From Solibacillus sp. FSL R7-0668 (lineage in GTDB: Bacteria; Bacillota; Bacilli; Bacillales_A; Planococcaceae), in contig NZ_JBBOUU010000001.1 of the NCBI RefSeq assembly GCF_038006205.1, positions 2,482,001 to 2,546,000 of the forward strand: a stretch of DNA of 64,000 nucleotides. Reading direction: 5' to 3'. The position numbers and the translations under genes were made by a program. Below the pieces are notes generated by a model. The model had not been told where the DNA came from and searched no databases. It was given only the letters and a program-made list of their open reading frames with translations. This document shows positions 34,755 to 45,062 of this stretch, piece by piece (positions within the stretch are counted from its first letter, which is position 1; each line of letters opens with the position of its first letter).

Positions 34755-34790
34755 AAAAAAAAGTGCCTGAAACAGTTTGTTCAGACACTT
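34755..34790 (-). terminator. Terminator after the 164-aa unknown gene
   Basis: On the minus strand AAGTGTCTGAA pairs with TTCAGGCACTT and is followed by eight T. Confidence 0.85.
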
Positions 34791-34794
34791 TTCA

Positions 34795-35289
34795 TTATTT
34801 GTATGTTTTTGATAATGCGTAAAACGTTTCAAAGCATGTATTCGATTCCCCAGTTGTCAAAAGTTCAACTGCTTGACCTGTTAATTGCTCCATACTCTTT
34901 TGAATTTCTGAAAGGAACTCCTCATTTTCTTCTAATGAGGCATTGGGTAAGCAGCCTGCACTTGTTTTGAATAATTCATAAATTTGTGCACTCGCCTCTT
35001 GATCGCCAGCATCGATTAAATGAAATTTAGCTAGACCTGTAAAATACACTAATTTTGCAGCAATATCCATAAATAATATCCAGTAGGTAGATGCTTTTGG
35101 TAATTCACCTTCATTTCGGGCAATATAGCCATTGAAGTTTTGCACAACCTTTTGCAATAAGTCTTCCAATTGCGCATAGGCTTTTGACCAATTTTGTGTC
35201 GAATCAATATAATCAAATACAATGGTATCGACCTGTAATTGTAACTGCGGTAAATTTAATAAATCATTTTTTAACTCAATATTCGTCAT
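34795..35289 (-). CDS. Unknown protein, 164 aa
   Basis: I do not recognise this protein. It is acidic, mostly helical and has no membrane segment or signal peptide. Visible features are LNLPQLQLQVDTIVF near the N-terminus and two scattered Cys (in SAGCLPNA and NTCFETF). It has its own terminator. The next gene upstream (35459) is 170 bases away, so the two may be transcribed separately. Confidence 0.6.
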   Translation of the reverse strand: MTNIELKNDLLNLPQLQLQVDTIVFDYIDSTQNWSKAYAQLEDLLQKVVQNFNGYIARNEGELPKASTYWILFMDIAAKLVYFTGLAKFHLIDAGDQEASAQIYELFKTSAGCLPNASLEENEEFLSEIQKSMEQLTGQAVELLTTGESNTCFETFYALSKTYK

Positions 35290-35458
35290 TTAAGCTCCTC
35301 CTTACATCCCCGAACGTATAAGCAATACGTATTCTAACTATAGCAAAAAAAAAACGCCTTTCCGTAAAAACGAAAAAATCACTAATATTCCGCCATATTT
35401 TTGACATATTCATTACTTTAATAGAATATTATGTAATTTGATGTCACTTTATTCCTTC

Positions 35459-35863
35459 TCACTTCAGTCGGTTGATATATATAGAATAATATTTTTGATG
35501 AAACGTAGCAGATTGCTCAATTACTGGAAATTGCTCTCTATGAAATATATGAAATTGTCCATGTACATATTCCTTAATCGTCTGTTTAGAACTATAGAAC
35601 ACCCAACGATATGTCTCAATCCAGTGGTATAGTTCGCATTCTTTGTAATTTGAAAACAATGGCTTCGCTTGGAGAACAGCCGCCATTTTATAAAAACCCT
35701 CACTTAGACGGTAGCCCTTTGTCATAAAATCGTATTCCGGCTCAACAATTTGCTGTGTATCCAATACATGGACTGTATGATGCGCGGCGTCAATAGCAAT
35801 CTCAACGGTACTGACAACATCCATTAAATTAAGACCTTTATATTCTATCTGTTGTATTGGCAT
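35459..35863 (-). CDS. Unknown protein, 134 aa
   Basis: No family recognised. The protein is soluble, rich in Tyr and His, and shows alternating strand-helix pattern (DVVSTVEIAIDAAHHTVHVL; YHWIETYRWVFYSS). It precedes the 164-aa unknown gene on the same strand and is divergent from the chemoreceptor gene. Confidence 0.55.
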   Translation of the reverse strand: MPIQQIEYKGLNLMDVVSTVEIAIDAAHHTVHVLDTQQIVEPEYDFMTKGYRLSEGFYKMAAVLQAKPLFSNYKECELYHWIETYRWVFYSSKQTIKEYVHGQFHIFHREQFPVIEQSATFHQKYYSIYINRLK

Positions 35864-36025
35864 AAAAGTCTCCCTTCAAAGTACTCCGTAATATTATATC
35901 ATCATAATTTCCACACAAAAATAATGAATGACCATTCAAAAAAGACGTGACAGAATCTTGAAAATAATATATAAATTAATACAAATGATTTATTTTTAAA
36001 TATGTAAAAGGGAGAGGTTCATGCA

Positions 36026-37483
36026 ATGATTAATCAATTAAAAGAACAAGATTTAATCGAAAAAAACACCATTTTAATGCTCGTTTATGGTATTTCAGCC
36101 GTATTAGGAACCATAGCGCAATTTATTATTGACCGCCCTATAGGTGTAGCACTTTCTCTTTTCCTCCCTGTTAGTATTGTCTTTATTCTTTATATGGCGC
36201 AACGGAAATTATCGGTGCTTCAGGCTTACTTTCCTTATGCTGTAATTGTCGCTGCTGTTATTACAGTTTTAGGGACAATCATAACGAATAAAGTTACGCT
36301 AGCAACGATTATTTTAAGTATTTTTGTGCTCATTTTATCAAGTGTGCACAACAAATTATCCATCCTAATTGTTGGCTATATCGGCTCAACATCCGGACTG
36401 ATTTTCAATTTTATACTCGACACAAATGGCTTTGCTGTAGACCCAGCGAATGTTTTCGTTACTCAAACATTAATGTTCATCGCGATTTTGCTTCAAGTTC
36501 GCCAAAATCGTTCGTTGCTACATAGTGTTGAAAAGCTCATGATCGATGCGAACGACCGCGCTGTAGAAGAAGGTCAATTACATCAGCATTTAGAAAATTC
36601 GGTGCAGTCCATTACATCAAAGCTAGAGCTGATTACCGATAGCACCAATCATTCGAGTGCGGCACATCAGCAAATGCTCGCTTCATTAAAGGAAGTAAGT
36701 GTTGGCGCGCACAAGCAAGCCCATTTTGTCCAAAATATTGTGCAAAGTACCGAGCAAACCAATCAAGCGATTCATTCCATTATTTCTGAATTAACGAATA
36801 TTGTGGAACGTGCCGAACAAGCTAGTATCCGTGCGGTAGATGGTGCAAATTCTATGTCCCAGCTCAATCAAGAAATTAACAGCTTCACGTCCTTCTTTAA
36901 CGAATTAAACACAACCTTCCATTCATTGTCAGAAAAAATAACAGAAACCAATGATTTTGCCTATTCCATCCATCAAATAACGGCGCAAACGAATTTATTA
37001 GCACTCAATGCATCAATTGAAGCAGCGAGGGCTGGTGAACACGGGAAGGGCTTTGCGGTTGTGGCAGATGAAATCCGTAAACTTGCTAGTCATACGGATG
37101 ATATGGTAGTAAAAATCGATCAAAATCTAGCCCAAGTAAATAGCTTTAACCAACTTGCTCTTAACCGATTGCACAGTGGGCTTACCCTTGTCACAAGTCA
37201 GGAGCAAACCGTGCAAGCTTCAAGCGAAACATTTAATAACTTATTCGATGCGCTAAAAACATTACAGCAAAATTTACAGCAATTTTCATCCAACGTCCAA
37301 TCAATCGAACACAATGCGGAGTCTATTGAAATATCAACCAATGAATTTGCTGCCATTATAGAGCAAAGTTCCAATTCAATTGATCAGCTATGCCTTGTAC
37401 TCGAAAGGATTAACGAAGATCAACATCAAGTTTCAAAAAATATTGAAGACACCTATAATCAGGCAGTACAAATTATTGGCTAA
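36026..37483 (+). CDS. Methyl-accepting chemotaxis protein
   Basis: The 485-residue protein has about six membrane helices at 15-150, no large extracellular sensor and no evident HAMP. A long coiled-coil signalling domain follows, with the conserved tip [20 protein letters not shown], then [13 protein letters not shown] near residues 325-355. It would relay a membrane or cytosolic signal to CheA. No che genes are adjacent, so it is an orphan receptor. Confidence 0.9.
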   Translation: MINQLKEQDLIEKNTILMLVYGISAVLGTIAQFIIDRPIGVALSLFLPVSIVFILYMAQRKLSVLQAYFPYAVIVAAVITVLGTIITNKVTLATIILSIFVLILSSVHNKLSILIVGYIGSTSGLIFNFILDTNGFAVDPANVFVTQTLMFIAILLQVRQNRSLLHSVEKLMIDANDRAVEEGQLHQHLENSVQSITSKLELITDSTNHSSAAHQQMLASLKEVSVGAHKQAHFVQNIVQSTEQTNQAIHSIISELTNIVERAEQASIRAVDGANSMSQLNQEINSFTSFFNELNTTFHSLSEKITETNDFAYSIHQITAQTNLLALNASIEAARAGEHGKGFAVVADEIRKLASHTDDMVVKIDQNLAQVNSFNQLALNRLHSGLTLVTSQEQTVQASSETFNNLFDALKTLQQNLQQFSSNVQSIEHNAESIEISTNEFAAIIEQSSNSIDQLCLVLERINEDQHQVSKNIEDTYNQAVQIIG

Positions 37484-37488
37484 ATAAA

Positions 37489-37523
37489 GAGGCGTCCCGA
37501 AAATCTCTTCCGGACGCCCCTTT
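37489..37523. terminator. Bidirectional terminator between the chemoreceptor and tcdA
   Basis: GGCGTCC and GGACGCC arms with an imperfect inner part enclose a short loop and end in CCCTTTT. Confidence 0.7.
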
Positions 37524-37528
37524 TCTCG

Positions 37529-38290
37529 TTAACCTTGTACGCGTGTAATTTTTACGTCTTTTAAAATCGTATTGATTACCCAACTTGCTGCAATTAAGCC
37601 CGCAACCGATGGTACAAATGCATTGGATGATGGTGGTAATTGGGCCTTACGGATATCAGCTTCTGGCTTGCCTACATATTGTGCAACATCGGCACGCACA
37701 ACAATGGGTGATTCATCTGAGAATACTACAGTTATCCCTTTTTTAATGCCCTCTTTGCGAAGCTTTGTACGAATCACTTTCGCTAATGGATCGGTATGTG
37801 TTTTGGAAATATCGGCAATTTGAAAGCGTGTAGGATCCATTTTATTTGCCGCACCCATGCTTGAAATCATCGGAATTTTGCGTTTTAAACATTCCTTCAT
37901 AATATGAATTTTGTAAATGACCGTATCCGAAGCATCAATGACATAATCGATTCCTTGGGCAAAAAATTGCTCATACGTTTCTTCTGTATAGAACATATGC
38001 ATGTCAATAACTTCACATTCTGGGTTGATGTCGGCGATGCGTTCCTTCATGACACCTGATTTCGATTGTCCCACTGTCGATAAATACGCTACTAATTGAC
38101 GATTAACATTTGTAATATCCACATTATCCTTGTCTACTAAAATAATACGACCAATTCCGCTACGTGCACAAGCTTCAGCAGCAAATGAACCGACGCCACC
38201 TACCCCTAAAATTGCTACGGTTGTATTTTTTAATTTTTCTAGCCCTTCTGTACCGATTGCTAGCTCATTACGAGAAAATTGATGCAACAT
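37529..38290 (-). CDS. tcdA: tRNA threonylcarbamoyladenosine dehydratase TcdA
   Basis: The 253-residue E1-like enzyme cyclises t6A37 of tRNA to ct6A with ATP. The ThiF-type nucleotide loop is GVGGVGSFAAEA near residue 28 and the motif RQLVAY is present. The N-terminal SRNELAIG segment is typical of TcdA. The frame extends upstream, but ATG 38290 follows GAGGGG. Position beside 6S RNA and aspS matches B. subtilis yrvM. Confidence 0.9.
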   Translation of the reverse strand: MLHQFSRNELAIGTEGLEKLKNTTVAILGVGGVGSFAAEACARSGIGRIILVDKDNVDITNVNRQLVAYLSTVGQSKSGVMKERIADINPECEVIDMHMFYTEETYEQFFAQGIDYVIDASDTVIYKIHIMKECLKRKIPMISSMGAANKMDPTRFQIADISKTHTDPLAKVIRTKLRKEGIKKGITVVFSDESPIVVRADVAQYVGKPEADIRKAQLPPSSNAFVPSVAGLIAASWVINTILKDVKITRVQG

Positions 38291-38375
38291 CTCTTTGTAC
38301 CCCTCAATCTTTATCATTCTACTAGGAATTATAACGACTCCAACCTGCACATGCAAGTAACAATGAGTAAACAAC

Positions 38376-38624
38376 AAAAAAACTCTCCTACATATTAGGT
38401 AGGAGAGTAAGACAAGGAATAGACGAATCCCAAATATGCCGTCTTGCTAACAACATCGTTTTGATCCCGCATCATTAGCAGGGGGGTGCACTAATCGTAG
38501 CGTTAAACTTCCCGCTCTAAAATGGGGCATGTTTGCTTCTACGGAAATAAGTAGCTCCCAACGATTTAATGTTCGGTCAAAAGTGTTAGGTAACAATTTA
38601 CGTGACGAACATCTTAGGATTCGT
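38376..38624 (-). ncRNA. ssrS: 6S RNA (bsrA-type) with its terminator
   Basis: The gene lies between aspS and tcdA, where B. subtilis has 6S-1 RNA. The transcript would fold into a long rod: AAUCCUAAG (5', 38622-) pairs with UUUGGGAUU (near 38426), CUAACA with UGUUAG, UUUUGA with UCAAAA and AAUCGU with ACGAUU, leaving a central bubble. A TATAAT box lies at 38631-38636, and a strong terminator (ACTCTCCTAC/GTAGGAGAGT plus T7) at 38376-38408. 6S RNA binds the housekeeping RNA polymerase. The pairing was traced by eye; exact ends are uncertain. Confidence 0.8.
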
Positions 38625-38787
38625 GTTACCATTATATTAACACCGAAATTCTGATAATTCAAATAAAAACGATATATTACTTTAAAATATCATATTTGAA
38701 CTAGATTCATGGAAAATATTATAAATTTCGTGTGACCAACTGTCAAAAAATAACGTGCAAACAAATATAGAGTGTAGGGTTTTATCA

Positions 38788-38825
38788 AAAAAGACACTAA
38801 ACGAATGATAATCGTCTAGTGCCTT
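38788..38825 (-). terminator. Terminator after aspS
   Basis: On the minus strand AGGCACTAGACGA pairs with TCGTTTAGTGTCTT (one mismatch) and is followed by T6. Confidence 0.85.
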
Positions 38826-38836
38826 TAAACAATCCA

Positions 38837-40606
38837 TTATTTCTTTGGAACAGCTACTCGTAAACTTAATTCTTCGAGCTGTGCGTCTGAAACGCTTGAT
38901 GGCGCTTCTGTTAATAAGCAGCTTGCCGTTGCTGTTTTTGGGAACGCAATTGTGTCACGTAAGTTTGTGCGACCCGACAGCAGCATCACTAAACGGTCAA
39001 GACCCATTGCTAAACCGCCGTGTGGAGGAACGCCGTAGTCAAATGCTTCTAATAAGAAACCAAACTGTGCACGGGCTTCTTCTTCTGAGAAACCAAGTAA
39101 CTCAAACATTTTTGCTTGTAAGTCTGGCTCATAAATACGTAATGATCCCCCGCCAAGCTCATAGCCGTTTAATACGATGTCGTACGCTTGTGCACGAACC
39201 TCTTTCGGATTTGTATTCATTAATTCTAGGTCTTCATCGAATGGACGTGTGAATGGGTGGTGCGCTGCATAATAGCGACCTTCTGCTTCGTCGTATTCGA
39301 ATAATGGCCAGTCTACAATCCATAAGAATTCGAATTTTGATTCATCAATTAAGCCTAATTCTTTCCCTAGTTTTAAACGTAATGCGCCTAAAGCATCTGC
39401 TACGACAGAAGATTTATCCGCTACGAATAATAATAAGTCGCCTGCTTGGGCTTCTGTTGCAGAGATAATGCCGTTTGCTGCTTCCCCTTCAAAGAACTTC
39501 GCGATTGGTCCGTTTAAGCCTTCTTCCGTTACTTTTAACCAAGCTAAGCCTTTTGCACCGTAGCGACCAGCAAATTCACCTAACGCATCGATGTCTTTAC
39601 GAGAATAGTTTGCCGCAGCACCCTTTACATTAATCGCCTTCACTTCGCCACCATTTGCTACTGCTCCAGCAAATACGCCGAATGCTGAGTCTTTTACGAT
39701 TTCTGAAAGCTGTTTTAATTCTAAGCCGAAGCGTACATCTGGTTTATCAGAACCGAAACGATCCATTGCTTCTGTATAGCTCATACGTGGGAATGGTGTC
39801 ACCACATCAATCCCCTTTACATCCTTCATCACTTGCGTTAGTAAGCGCTCGTTCATTTCAATGATTTCATCCATTGATAAGAATGATGTTTCAATATCCA
39901 CTTGAGTAAATTCCGGTTGACGGTCAGCACGTAAGTCTTCATCACGGAAGCAGCGTGCAATTTGGAAGTATTTCTCAAAGCCACCCACCATTAATAATTG
40001 CTTAAATAATTGTGGTGATTGTGGTAATGCATAAAATTCGCCATCATGGACACGAGATGGTACTAAATAATCACGTGCGCCTTCTGGAGTTGATTTTGTT
40101 AAAATCGGTGTTTCTACTTCTAAGAAGCCTTCATTTTGTAAGAAGTTACGAATCGTACGTGTTACATCTGAACGCATTTTGAATGTGTCATACATAACTG
40201 GACGACGTAAGTCTAAATAACGATATTTTAAACGTAATTCTTCTGAAACTTCTACATTATTGTCAATCGCGAAAGGTGGGTTTTTTGCTTCGTTAATAAT
40301 TGTTAATTCCGTAGCAACTACTTCGATTTCGCCTGTTTTCATATTTGGGTTTACTTGAGATGCGTCACGTAAAACGACTTTCCCCTTTACTTCGATAACG
40401 TATTCATTACGGATTTTTTCAGCTAATGCTAATGCGTCTTTTGCTTGATCGCCGAATACGACTTGTACGATGCCTTCGCGGTCACGCATATCTACGAAGA
40501 TCAGTCCACCTAAGTCACGACGCTTTTGTACCCATCCTTTTAATACTACTTCTTGCTCTGCTTGTGCCGCCGTTACTAGGCCGCATGCATGTGTTCTTTG
40601 TGCCAT
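38837..40606 (-). CDS. aspS: Aspartyl-tRNA synthetase
   Basis: The 589-residue class II synthetase has an OB-fold anticodon domain with [20 protein letters not shown], class II motifs in the core ([18 protein letters not shown]), a bacterial GAD insertion (about 300-400) and motif 3 [11 protein letters not shown]. The Leu in RRDLGG resembles discriminating bacterial AspRS; non-discriminating enzymes often have His there. It follows hisS by 15 bases, so both should depend on the T-box before hisS. Confidence 0.95.
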   Translation of the reverse strand: MAQRTHACGLVTAAQAEQEVVLKGWVQKRRDLGGLIFVDMRDREGIVQVVFGDQAKDALALAEKIRNEYVIEVKGKVVLRDASQVNPNMKTGEIEVVATELTIINEAKNPPFAIDNNVEVSEELRLKYRYLDLRRPVMYDTFKMRSDVTRTIRNFLQNEGFLEVETPILTKSTPEGARDYLVPSRVHDGEFYALPQSPQLFKQLLMVGGFEKYFQIARCFRDEDLRADRQPEFTQVDIETSFLSMDEIIEMNERLLTQVMKDVKGIDVVTPFPRMSYTEAMDRFGSDKPDVRFGLELKQLSEIVKDSAFGVFAGAVANGGEVKAINVKGAAANYSRKDIDALGEFAGRYGAKGLAWLKVTEEGLNGPIAKFFEGEAANGIISATEAQAGDLLLFVADKSSVVADALGALRLKLGKELGLIDESKFEFLWIVDWPLFEYDEAEGRYYAAHHPFTRPFDEDLELMNTNPKEVRAQAYDIVLNGYELGGGSLRIYEPDLQAKMFELLGFSEEEARAQFGFLLEAFDYGVPPHGGLAMGLDRLVMLLSGRTNLRDTIAFPKTATASCLLTEAPSSVSDAQLEELSLRVAVPKK

Positions 40607-40621
40607 TGTCTATTCCTCCAA

Positions 40622-41890
40622 CTATTTGTTTTCTAAAACGTACTGGACTAAATGACCGAACTCGACTTTTGTTTGGTCGCCTGTTTGCATTGCTTTCACG
40701 TTTACTACTTGCTCTTCTAATTCTGTCTCACCTAACACAATGGCAAATTTTGCATTGGCACGGTCAGCCGCTTTCATTTGCGCTTTCATTTTGCGATCTA
40801 CGTAGTCAATATCTGCAGAAATTCCTTTTGCACGGAATGAGCTTAGAAGTTCTACTGCTTTTAACTTTGCCTCATCGCCCATTGCCACAACATAGATATC
40901 TAACGTATCCTCTGTTTCTAGCTCAATGCCCTTTGCTTCCAGCGCTAATAGTAAACGCTCAATTGACATTGCAAAGCCGATACCTGGTGATTCTGGGCCG
41001 CCAATATCTTCTACTAAGCCGTTGTAACGACCACCACCGCAAAGTGTAGTAATCGAGCCGAAGCCATCGCCTGTAATCATAATTTCGAACGCTGTGTGAT
41101 TGTAATAATCTAATCCGCGCACTAAATTCGGGTCAACTTCATAGGAAATGCCCAATACATCAAGGTAGCTCTTCACTTTTGCGAAATATTCTGAAGAAGC
41201 GTCTGTTAAATAATTTGTTAGCGCAGGAGCAGTTGCCATCGCTGGGTGCTTCGCGTCTACCTTACAGTCTAAAATACGCAATGGATTTTTTTCTAAACGG
41301 CTTTGGCAATCACTGCAAAGCTCGCCAACAACCGGTGTAAAATGATTAATTAACGCGGTGCGGTGTGCATCACGTGTTTCTTTATCTCCAAGTGAGTTAA
41401 TGACTAATTTTAAATCTTTTAAGCCAAGTGATGTGTAGACATCCATCGCTAGTGCCATAACTTCTGCATCAATTGCTGGATCCGCAGAACCGATTGCCTC
41501 AACACCAAATTGTACGAATTGACGATAGCGACCCGCTTGCTGACGTTCATATCGGAACATCGGCCCTGTGTAATAGAGCTTCACAGGTTGATCAGGATTT
41601 CCAAACATTTTGTGCTCCACATACGCACGTACTGCGGATGCTGTACCTTCTGGGCGTAATGTTAATGAACGATTGCCTTTGTCGGTAAATGTGTACATCT
41701 CTTTTTGTACGATATCCGTTGTATCTCCTACACCGCGTTGGAATAATTCTGTTGACTCAAACATCGGTGTTCGAATTTCTTTATAGCGATAAACATGACA
41801 AAGCTCACGAATGGTTTGTTCTACTTTTTGCCATTTTTCTGTTTGTCCTGGTAAAATGTCCTGCGTTCCTTTAGGTACTTTAAAATTCAT
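40622..41890 (-). CDS. hisS: Histidyl-tRNA synthetase
   Basis: The 422-residue class II enzyme has [14 protein letters not shown] at the start, motif 2 [14 protein letters not shown], the histidine site [15 protein letters not shown] and motif 3 [15 protein letters not shown]. The open frame reaches 41977, but the region above ATG 41890 includes the T-box terminator; AGGAG precedes ATG 41890. First gene of the hisS-aspS operon. Confidence 0.95.
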   Translation of the reverse strand: MNFKVPKGTQDILPGQTEKWQKVEQTIRELCHVYRYKEIRTPMFESTELFQRGVGDTTDIVQKEMYTFTDKGNRSLTLRPEGTASAVRAYVEHKMFGNPDQPVKLYYTGPMFRYERQQAGRYRQFVQFGVEAIGSADPAIDAEVMALAMDVYTSLGLKDLKLVINSLGDKETRDAHRTALINHFTPVVGELCSDCQSRLEKNPLRILDCKVDAKHPAMATAPALTNYLTDASSEYFAKVKSYLDVLGISYEVDPNLVRGLDYYNHTAFEIMITGDGFGSITTLCGGGRYNGLVEDIGGPESPGIGFAMSIERLLLALEAKGIELETEDTLDIYVVAMGDEAKLKAVELLSSFRAKGISADIDYVDRKMKAQMKAADRANAKFAIVLGETELEEQVVNVKAMQTGDQTKVEFGHLVQYVLENK

Positions 41891-41941
41891 GTAAAGCACT
41901 CCTTTCATAGCTGTTTTGACCAAATTTTCACGAAAAAGAAA

Positions 41942-42236
41942 ATAAAAAAAGCCCTCGTCCCCTGCAAAATTTTGCAAGGGACGAAAGCTTATAGATACTT
42001 CCGCGGTTCCACCCTAATTGATATACATCAACATGTACATCCTCTCGAACTCGGATAACGGCCGATTCCGTTTTCCCCTACTAAAAATTTTTTTCGAGGA
42101 AACGCCTCTCAAGTGTTGTTCACATGTTACATACTGTAGGAAAGATTTCAGCCGATGTCTTTCCCTCTCTTGTCAGTAGTGGCAACCGCTACTTATTTGG
42201 TCATTGGCAATGTTACTTTTTTTAAATTAACACTAA
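41942..42236 (-). ncRNA. T-box riboswitch upstream of hisS-aspS
   Basis: The T-box motif AGGGTGGAACCGCGG lies at 42001-42015 on the minus strand. Stem I has an AGAGAGG bulge and a GGCTG loop. A terminator (TCGTCCC with GGGGACGA, then T7) is at 41942-41985. In the specifier loop, GTGAACAACACTTG aligned with the Trp T-box of this window (GAA, one base, specifier, AC) puts the triplet AAC in the specifier position. That reads Asn rather than His or Asp. Confidence 0.88.
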
Positions 42237-42406
42237 TGTTAATGATGTCTCGCACTGTTGTCAACTGTTTTTTACTTGTGTGAATGCCACATAGAAAAAG
42301 CCTATTTCTCTTTCCTTTAAAAAAATGATATATTTCTTATCAGATATCCTTTTATAATATAAGGGTAAACAATACATATCAAGTTTTTACTAAAAAGGAG
42401 GCGCCT

Positions 42407-43999
42407 ATGAAGAATAAGCGTTTGGCGATTTTACTTTCGCTGCTTTTAGTATTCACAACCATTTTTACACTCCCAATAAGTAAAGAGCCTGCCTATGCTG
42501 AAGGTGAGCAGCTTTATGTGAATGCAGAAATATTATATTTACGTGAGGGTCCTGGTCTTTCCTATCCAATCATCGAAACATTAAAAGATGGGACAGCCGT
42601 TACTTCACTAGAAAAAGAGGGAGACTGGCACAAGGTTCGTGTAGGAAATAAAGAGGGCTATGTTGCATCTTGGCTTGTAAAATCCGCGGCAAATAATTCA
42701 GCCGCAACAAGCAAAAAAACAGTCGTTGCACAAGTAAATTCACTCAATTTACGTGCAGAGCCATCCCTGTCAGCAGCCGTTTTAGCAAAAATCTCTTCTG
42801 GCACTGAAAGTACATTTATACAGCAGCAAGGTGAATGGATTCAAATTCAATTTGATGGCATGACGGGCTGGGTATTTGACGATTACGTTACGGTAAAAGA
42901 AGCGACTGTCTTACAAGAATCTAAAACAGATACGAACCATGCCAATGAATCCAAAGGCACACAATCCGTTGAAAATGATCCCAACACATTTACGATCAAT
43001 GTCAATGCGGTAAATATTCGAAAAAAGCCGGATCTAACGGCGAAAAAATTAAAAACAGCAAAAAAAGATCAGCAATTTGCTGTAATAAGCCGCGATCATA
43101 ATTGGGTACAAATCGAATATGAAAAAGGTAAAAAAGGATGGATTTACAGCTTTTATGGCACCTTTACAGAGCAAAGAACAAAAGAAAAGCAAAAAGAAAC
43201 AAAAAATAGTGAAAGCGTTACAATCATTTATAACGGCACAAACTTACGTGAAGAACCCTCTACAGCATCTCAAGTTGTAGCACGTGTCGATGCAGGAACT
43301 ACATATAAAATTATTGAGTCTGAAGGCGAATGGTACAAGATTGCATTGAATGATGAAAATACGGCATATGTTGCCAACTGGGTTGTGACAAACAATCAAG
43401 AAACAGATAAAGTCAAAACAGCCAACAAGGCAAAACGCAAAAAAGGCACATTAAATGGTCTAACAATCGTAGTGGATGCTGGGCATGGAGGAAATGACCG
43501 TGGTACAACAGGTGCCCGTAATACAGATGAAAAGGATATCACCATCCTTACTGCTGAATTATTACGTTCCAAATTACAGGCAGCGGGTGCCAATGTTTTG
43601 ATGACACGCGAATCAGACGTCTACATAGATTTACGCAAACGCGTAGCTATTTCACATCAATCAAATGCGGATGCCTTTATAAGTATTCACTATGATGCAT
43701 TAGAAGATAGCTCCGTACATGGCTTTACAACTTATTACACGAACAGCTATCAGCAAGAATTAGCTGAATCGATTCACGCAGGCATTGCCGAAAAAGTCTC
43801 GTTAAAGGATCGTGGTGCTCGCTATGGGGACTATTTAGTATTACGCGAAAATCGTCAGCCCTCTGTACTATTAGAGCTCGGTTATTTAAGTAATCCAACA
43901 GAGGAACGTGCCATTACAACGGACTATTTCCGTGAGCAAGCAACACTTGGTATCTATCAAGGGTTACTCGATTATTTTGATGATCAAATAGAGAAATAA
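42407..43999 (+). CDS. yrvJ: N-acetylmuramoyl-L-alanine amidase with four SH3 domains (YrvJ-like)
   Basis: The 530-residue exported enzyme cleaves the amide bond between MurNAc and L-Ala. A signal peptide (1-31, ending AYA) precedes four bacterial SH3 repeats (about 33-90, 100-160, 195-250, 268-325), each with an N-L-R-x-x-P pattern. The Amidase_3 domain follows, with Zn ligands in VDAGHGGNDRG, the Glu of NTDEKD, FISIHYDA and the catalytic Glu in LLELGYLSNP. Placement next to hisS matches B. subtilis yrvJ. Confidence 0.9.
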   Translation: MKNKRLAILLSLLLVFTTIFTLPISKEPAYAEGEQLYVNAEILYLREGPGLSYPIIETLKDGTAVTSLEKEGDWHKVRVGNKEGYVASWLVKSAANNSAATSKKTVVAQVNSLNLRAEPSLSAAVLAKISSGTESTFIQQQGEWIQIQFDGMTGWVFDDYVTVKEATVLQESKTDTNHANESKGTQSVENDPNTFTINVNAVNIRKKPDLTAKKLKTAKKDQQFAVISRDHNWVQIEYEKGKKGWIYSFYGTFTEQRTKEKQKETKNSESVTIIYNGTNLREEPSTASQVVARVDAGTTYKIIESEGEWYKIALNDENTAYVANWVVTNNQETDKVKTANKAKRKKGTLNGLTIVVDAGHGGNDRGTTGARNTDEKDITILTAELLRSKLQAAGANVLMTRESDVYIDLRKRVAISHQSNADAFISIHYDALEDSSVHGFTTYYTNSYQQELAESIHAGIAEKVSLKDRGARYGDYLVLRENRQPSVLLELGYLSNPTEERAITTDYFREQATLGIYQGLLDYFDDQIEK

Positions 44000-44012
44000 A
44001 TTCCAATAAAAC

Positions 44013-44055
44013 AGGGCATGCACGGATGTTTCTTTCCGTACATGCCCTTTTCATT
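44013..44055. terminator. Bidirectional terminator between yrvJ and purU
   Basis: AGGGCATGCACGGA and TCCGTACATGCCCT (one mismatch) enclose a TGTTTCTT-type loop, followed by TTTTC. Confidence 0.85.
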
Positions 44056-44057
44056 AC

Positions 44058-44957
44058 CTAGTAAAATACAATCGTTTTATTACCTTCTACAATAATTCGA
44101 TTTTCCAAATGCCAACGTACCGCGCGTGCTAATACACGACGTTCAATTTTCCCACCAATTTTCTTTAATTCCGCAACATCATTTCGATGGTCTACTCGCT
44201 CGACATCCTGCTCAATAATTGGCCCTTCGTCTAAATCATTCGTTACATAGTGACTTGTCGCACCAATTAATTTCACCCCCCGTTGATAAGCACGTCGATA
44301 TGGATCTGCACCAATAAACGCAGGTAAAAACGAATGATGTATATTAATAATTCGGTGTTCATATTGCGCAACAAATTGAGGCGTCAATATTTGCATATAA
44401 CGCGCTAAAATAATGAAATCAATAGCATATTGTTCGAGCAATTGTAGCTGCTGCAACTCAACCTGTTCACGTATTTCTTTGTTAGCTGGAATATAATAAA
44501 ACGGAATATTATTTGCCTCCGCAATGCTTCGTGCTACCTCAGAATTACTAATAATGAGGGGGACATCCATATGTAAATCTCCATTATTCCATTCCCATAA
44601 CAACTCCATTAAGCAGTTTAAATCCTTGGAAACAAAAATAGCCGCGCGTTTTTTTACAGTCGGATAATAAAATTTATACGTCATGTCATAGTCAGCTGCA
44701 ATCTTTTCAAATTCTTGCTCCATTTGTGCCATCGCTACCTTCGAGTTATCAATATGATAAGCGATTCGGATAAAAAACATGCCACCTTCAGGATCATTTG
44801 AATATTGGCTCGATTCTACAATATTGGCTCCCTGTTCATATAAAAAGGTCGATAGCTTTGAAACAATCCCTGATTGATCGACACATTTTACTAATAAATG
44901 GCCTTCAATTTTTAGGTTTTGTCGTTCGGCTAGTGGTTGTTGAACGGTTTGTTCCAC
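44058..44957 (-). CDS. purU: Formyltetrahydrofolate deformylase PurU
   Basis: The 299-residue enzyme hydrolyses 10-formyl-THF to formate and THF. An N-terminal ACT domain (about 15-95) is followed by a formyltransferase domain with the catalytic Asn-His in NIHHSFLPAF and Asp in THYVTNDLDEGP-type segment (SHYVTNDLDEGPI). GTG 44957 has GGAG 8 bases upstream; the earlier GTG at 44966 overlaps that site. Confidence 0.93.
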   Translation of the reverse strand: MEQTVQQPLAERQNLKIEGHLLVKCVDQSGIVSKLSTFLYEQGANIVESSQYSNDPEGGMFFIRIAYHIDNSKVAMAQMEQEFEKIAADYDMTYKFYYPTVKKRAAIFVSKDLNCLMELLWEWNNGDLHMDVPLIISNSEVARSIAEANNIPFYYIPANKEIREQVELQQLQLLEQYAIDFIILARYMQILTPQFVAQYEHRIINIHHSFLPAFIGADPYRRAYQRGVKLIGATSHYVTNDLDEGPIIEQDVERVDHRNDVAELKKIGGKIERRVLARAVRWHLENRIIVEGNKTIVFY

Positions 44958-45021
44958 TTTCTTCACTCCATTCTTTTCATAAATGCTATTATTATTGATT
45001 TCAGAATATTCCGCAACCTAA

Positions 45022-45058
45022 AAAGCGTAATGTTCACAATTTAGCAACATTACGCTTT
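45022..45058 (-). terminator. Terminator after the alcohol dehydrogenase gene
   Basis: AAAGCGTAATGTT pairs with AACATTACGCTTT around an 11-base loop; T5 follows on the minus strand. Confidence 0.85.
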
Positions 45059-45062
45059 CTCA

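Noticed and set aside
38447-38662. 71-codon frame between tcdA and aspS
   Set aside because: It lies within the predicted 6S RNA, has no convincing ribosome site and no recognisable protein pattern.
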